Of a stretch of 9,848 nucleotides of DNA, positions 6,755 through 9,848 are shown piece after piece. Position 1 is the first letter of the stretch; every line of letters starts with the position of its first letter. Both the position numbers and the translations under genes were made by a program. The notes beneath the pieces are model-generated. The model saw only the letters and a list, made by a program, of their open reading frames with translations. It was not told where the DNA came from and did no database searches. Source of the stretch: Deltaproteobacteria bacterium (GTDB taxonomy: Bacteria > Myxococcota > Myxococcia > Myxococcales > Myxococcaceae); NCBI GenBank assembly GCA_016875515.1, contig VGRA01000058.1, forward strand, positions 1-9,848, read 5' to 3'.

Positions 6755-7990
6755 TCAGCCGGCGTGGCGCGTCTCCTCCAGCCGGTCCACGTCCCGCAGC
6801 TGGGGGAAGAGCCGGAGCCAGGCGGCCACCACCAGCAGCGTGCCCACCCCGCCGGCCACCACCGCGGGGACGGTGCCCAGGAGCTTCGCCGTCATGCCGG
6901 ACTCGAACTCGCCCAGCTCGTTGGAGGCGCCAATGAACATCCCGTTCACCGCGCTCACCCGCCCGCGCATGGCATCCGGTGTGGCCAGTTGCTCCAGCGT
7001 GGCGCGCACCACCACGCTCACCATGTCCGCCGCCCCCAGCACCGCCAGCGCCAGCAGCGACAGCCAGGTGTTCCGCGAGAGGCCGAAGACGACGGTGGCC
7101 ACCCCGAAAATCCCCACCCCCCAGAACAGCTTGTGGCCCGCCCGGCCCTGTAGCGGGTGGAAGGCCAGCCACACAGCCATGGCGGCGGCCCCGGCCGCGG
7201 GCGCGCTGCGCAAGAGCCCCAGGCCCCAGGGCCCCACCTTCAAGATGTCCTGTGCGTAGATGGGCAGCAGCGCCACCGCGCCCCCCAGCAGCACTGCAAA
7301 AAGGTCCAACGAGATGCTGCCCAGCAGCAGCTTCTGGCTCCACACGTAGCGGAAGCCGGCCAGCACCGAGTCCGCGGTGAGGGGCTCCGAGTCCCGGCTG
7401 CCGGGGCGGATGGACAGGGAGAGGACGAAGGCAAAGGCCGCAGCGGCCAGGGCGGCGGAGAGGGCGTAGACCGCCTTCGCGCCCCCGGCTCCATAGAGCA
7501 GCCCCCCGGCGGCGGGCCCCGCAATGGTGGCCACCTGCCAGCTGGTGCTGCTCCAGGTGACGGCGTTGGTGAAGTGCTCGCGCGGCACCAGCAGCGGCAC
7601 CAGCGCCCCGCCCGCGGGCGAGCTGAATGCCCGCCCCGCGCCGAACAGCACCAGCACCCCGTAGATGAGCCGCACGTCCTGCGTGCCGGAGAGGGAGATG
7701 GCGAGCAGCAGCAGCGCAGACAGGGCATGCACCGCGTGGGTGCACAGGAGCACCACGCGGCGGTCACAGCGGTCCGCCACGTGGCCGCCGGGGAGCGCGA
7801 GCAGGATGAAGGGGAGGAACTGCAGCAGCCCCACCAGCCCCAGTGCGGCCGGGTCGCGGGTGAGGCTGTACACCTGCCACCCCACCGCCACGGACTCCAT
7901 CTGCACCCCGAGGATGGAGACGAGCCGGGAGCCGATGTAGCGGCGGAAGTCCGGGTGCTGGAAGGCGGCGCGTGGCGGGACGAGGGACAC
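6755..7990 (-). CDS. MFS transporter, EntS/MFS_3-type exporter
   Basis: From the preferred GTG at 7988-7990 the protein has 411 residues, the usual size for this family. It is highly hydrophobic, with about 12 predicted membrane segments. The N-terminal FQHPDFRRYIGSRLVSILGVQM is family-typical. A motif-A-like GGHVADRCDRR lies between segments 2 and 3, and the strongly conserved RGRVSAVNGMFIGASNELGEFESG lies in the C-terminal half. Members export siderophores (EntS) or other small molecules using the proton gradient; the substrate here cannot be read from sequence. The frame extends upstream to a GTG at 8126-8128, but that added stretch is low-complexity and basic. An out-of-frame ATG at 8032-8034 is also close by. 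None of these starts has a good Shine-Dalgarno, so the N-terminus is the weak point. The gene is divergent from the ABC adaptor-permease pair, so a functional link is possible but unproven. Confidence 0.88.
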   Translation of the reverse strand: MSLVPPRAAFQHPDFRRYIGSRLVSILGVQMESVAVGWQVYSLTRDPAALGLVGLLQFLPFILLALPGGHVADRCDRRVVLLCTHAVHALSALLLLAISLSGTQDVRLIYGVLVLFGAGRAFSSPAGGALVPLLVPREHFTNAVTWSSTSWQVATIAGPAAGGLLYGAGGAKAVYALSAALAAAAFAFVLSLSIRPGSRDSEPLTADSVLAGFRYVWSQKLLLGSISLDLFAVLLGGAVALLPIYAQDILKVGPWGLGLLRSAPAAGAAAMAVWLAFHPLQGRAGHKLFWGVGIFGVATVVFGLSRNTWLSLLALAVLGAADMVSVVVRATLEQLATPDAMRGRVSAVNGMFIGASNELGEFESGMTAKLLGTVPAVVAGGVGTLLVVAAWLRLFPQLRDVDRLEETRHAG

Positions 7991-8158
7991 GGTGGAGGCC
8001 GGGCCCTTACCGCGACGGAGTTGTTTTCGTCCATGTGCAGGGGGCGTACGGTGCGCGGTGCGTCGTCCCACGCCCTGCGTCCCCACCAGCCTCTGGCCCT
8101 TCACGCTCGAGGAGGAGGACGTTACCACCGGTACCGCCCAGTCGTCCGGGAACTGTCC

Positions 8159-8913
8159 ATGAGCCTCTCCTCCCGAAGAAGAAGGGCCTCACCCGGCGCC
8201 ACCCCGCGGCGTCGGTGTTGGTGGTGTTGGTGACGGGCGGCCTTGGGCACGCGCTGGCAAACCGCGCCCGCGGCCCTGAGGTGGAGGCGGTGCAGGCGCG
8301 CCGCGGGGAGCTGGTGCAAAAGGTGGTGGTGGCCGGGCGGGTGACGCCGCCGTCGCAGGTGCGGGTGGCCTCGCAGGTGGCGGGGACGGTGCAGGCGGGG
8401 CGGGAGCTGCTGGTGCTGGCGCGCACCGGGGCCACCCGGCTGCCGGTGGAGCCGGACGAGAAGAACCTGGCCTTCATCCGCCCGGGGCAGCGGGCGCTGG
8501 CCTCCGCGGACGCGTTTCCGCAGGAGCGCTTCGGCGCCGCGGTGGAGAGCGTGGCCCCGGGGGTGAACCCGGAGCGCGGCACAGCGGAGGTGAAGCTGTC
8601 CGTGCCGACGCCGCCGCCCTACCTGCGGCCGGACATGGCGGTGTCGTTGGAAATCGAGGTGGCACGGAAGGACGGGGCCGTCCTGGTGCCGGCCGAGGCG
8701 GTGCGGGACGTGGCCACCGCGGCAACGTGGGCGTGGGGGGTGCGGGAGGGGCGGGCGCAGCGGGTGGAGGTGAAGGCGGGGCTCTCAGGCGAGGGGAAGT
8801 TGGAGCTGCTCTCCGGCCCGCCCGAGGGGGACTGGTTGCTCACCGGCAAGGCCCCGGTGACGGAGGGCGGGCGGGTGCGGGTGAAGGCCCGGGCGGCAGG
8901 CGGCAAGCCGTGA
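8159..8913 (+). CDS. HlyD/MacA-type periplasmic adaptor lacking the coiled-coil hairpin; start out of frame (possible pseudogene)
   Basis: The protein-like frame runs LLPKKKGLTRRH (basic N-end), a membrane anchor (SVLVVLVTGGLGHALA), then an adaptor proximal strand (VEAVQARRGELVQKVVVAGRV, VRVASQVAGTV). It then jumps at 8386-8400 straight to GRELLVLA, a beta-barrel domain (VEPDEKNLAFIRPGQ, PQERFGAAVESVAP, YLRPDMAVSLEIEVA) and a membrane-proximal domain with VLVPAEAVRDV. Normal family members have a split lipoyl domain and alpha-hairpin, about 140 residues, at that jump; none is present. The likely ancestral ATG at 8159 is not in this frame: reading ATG AGC CTC TCC, it meets a TGA at 8231-8233. 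Removing two bases near 8166-8170 would restore it. The only in-frame upstream candidates (ATG 7972, GTG 8035) give unlikely N-termini. The stop overlaps the permease start (TGATG). The family identity is strong; function is doubtful. Confidence 0.72.
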
Positions 8914-9848
8914 TGCCGTTCGAGCTCATGGCGGCGCTGCGCTTTCTGCGCGAGGGGCGCAGCCAGACGGCGCTCAGCTTCGCCGGGGCGTCCGTGGGGG
9001 TGGCGATCATCGTCTTCCTGTCTGCGCTCATCAACGGGCTGCAGGCCAACCTGGTGAAGCAGACGCTGGGGAGCCAGTCCCACCTGTTGGTGCGGACGCC
9101 GGACGAGGCGGCCCGCCCGCTGTCGGACGGGGACGGGGTGCTGCTGCTGCTGGACAAGCCGGCGCAGCGGCTGCGCAGCGTGGACGGCTGGCCGGAAGTG
9201 ATGCGGCGCGTGGCGGAGACGCCCGGGGTGACGGCGGTGAAGCGGCCGGTGGCGGGCAGCGCGTTCGCCTCGCGGGGGAAGGCCAGCCGGGCCGTGGCGC
9301 TGCGGGGCGTAGAGCCGGAGACCTTCTCCGCCATCATCGACGTGAAGGGGCGGCTGCTGCGCGGAGAGTACCGGCTGCGCGGGGCGGAGGCGCTCATTGG
9401 CCGTGAGCTGGCGGACGACCTGGGGCTGTCCGTGGGGGACAAGCTGAAACTCTCCACCGCCGAGGAGCGCGAGGAGACAGCCACCGTGACGGGGGTGTTC
9501 GACCTGGGCAACAAGGACCTCAACCGGCGCTGGGTGCTGGAGCCGCTGCGCAGAGCGCAGACGCTGCTGGATCTCTCCGGCGGCGTCACCACGCTGGAGG
9601 CAAAGGTGGCGGAGCTCTTCGCCGCGGCGGAGGTGGCCGCCGAGGCGGCGCGGCGCACCGGGCTCACCGCGGAGAGTTGGATGAAGCTGAACGCGCAGCT
9701 GCTCGTGGCGCTGCGCAGCCAGGCGAGCAGCCGGGACATGATCCAGTTCTTCGCCGTCATCGCCGTGGCGCTGGGCATTTCCTCGGTGCTGGTGGTGTCC
9801 GTGGTCCAGAAGTCCCGGGAGATTGGCACCCTCAAGGCCATGGGGACC
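8913..9848 (+). CDS. ABC transporter permease, MacB/LolC/FtsX type (C-terminus off window)
   Basis: The ATG at 8913 overlaps the adaptor's TGA as TGATG, indicating translational coupling, and the frame is open for 312 codons to the right edge. Seen: a short cytoplasmic N-terminus (MPFELMAALRFLREGRSQTA); a first membrane segment (about residues 20-42, SFAGASVGVAIIVFLSALI); a large extracytoplasmic MacB-type domain (about 43-270), including GRELADDLGLSVGDKLKLS and VTGVFDLGNKDLN; then the start of a second segment (about 276-298) ending in the family-typical SREIGTLKAMG, the coupling-loop region facing the ATPase. Permeases of this class do not form a channel. They drive periplasmic adaptors or lipoprotein release mechanically, powered by a MacB/LolD-like ATPase, which is presumably encoded beyond the window. 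The visible part is intact, in contrast to the damaged adaptor before it. The substrate is unknown. Confidence 0.88.
   Translation, partial: MPFELMAALRFLREGRSQTALSFAGASVGVAIIVFLSALINGLQANLVKQTLGSQSHLLVRTPDEAARPLSDGDGVLLLLDKPAQRLRSVDGWPEVMRRVAETPGVTAVKRPVAGSAFASRGKASRAVALRGVEPETFSAIIDVKGRLLRGEYRLRGAEALIGRELADDLGLSVGDKLKLSTAEEREETATVTGVFDLGNKDLNRRWVLEPLRRAQTLLDLSGGVTTLEAKVAELFAAAEVAAEAARRTGLTAESWMKLNAQLLVALRSQASSRDMIQFFAVIAVALGISSVLVVSVVQKSREIGTLKAMGT

Noticed and set aside
8021..8052. Sigma-70-type promoter TTGTTT ... TACGGT for the adaptor
   Set aside because: The spacing of 20 bases is too long and the -10 match is poor.
7991..8128. Extended MFS N-terminus from the GTG at 8126-8128
   Set aside because: The extra 46 residues are serine runs and basic low-complexity sequence outside the normal family length, and they overlap the adaptor's promoter region.

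Overview
The window is very GC-rich, with G or C at most third codon positions, and looks like myxobacterial (Myxococcota, Cystobacterineae-like) chromosome. The main clue is the 31-32-residue cysteine-rich repeat (CGDG...C-DDGN...DGC...C; 'Myxococcus cysteine-rich repeat', DUF4215-like). Lipoprotein signal peptides and a -24/-12 (sigma-54) promoter candidate fit that group.

Left part (1-4221, minus strand): two neighbouring genes share the repeat. The upstream one (1009-4221) encodes a 1070-residue lipoprotein with 18 complete repeats plus one degenerate repeat, ending in seven RCC1 motifs (a predicted seven-bladed beta-propeller). The downstream one (start near 923, running off the left edge) has five repeats, an Ig/cadherin-like domain and the start of a YVTN-type beta-propeller. 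It lacks a visible signal peptide, so its 5' end looks lost or mis-framed.

Middle (4222-6754): a 169-bp divergent region carries a convincing sigma-54-like promoter and two inverted repeats, followed by a plus-strand gene for a 701-residue lipoprotein of the COG4880/PF09826 beta-propeller family. A strong hairpin terminator follows. Three adjacent genes therefore encode beta-propellers of three unrelated families; two carry visible export signals and the third was probably exported ancestrally.

Right part (6755-9848): a minus-strand MFS exporter of the EntS/MFS_3 type lies divergent to a plus-strand operon. The operon starts with a HlyD/MacA-type periplasmic adaptor, overlapped (TGATG) by a MacB/LolC/FtsX-type ABC permease that runs off the right edge. 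The adaptor is the oddest gene here. Its alpha-helical hairpin and most of its lipoyl domain are missing as a clean in-frame deletion, and its most plausible ATG is out of frame with the rest of the protein. The ATPase gene is not in the window.

No RNA genes, insertion sequences, CRISPR arrays or phage genes were recognised. No intergenic stretch exceeds 300 bases.
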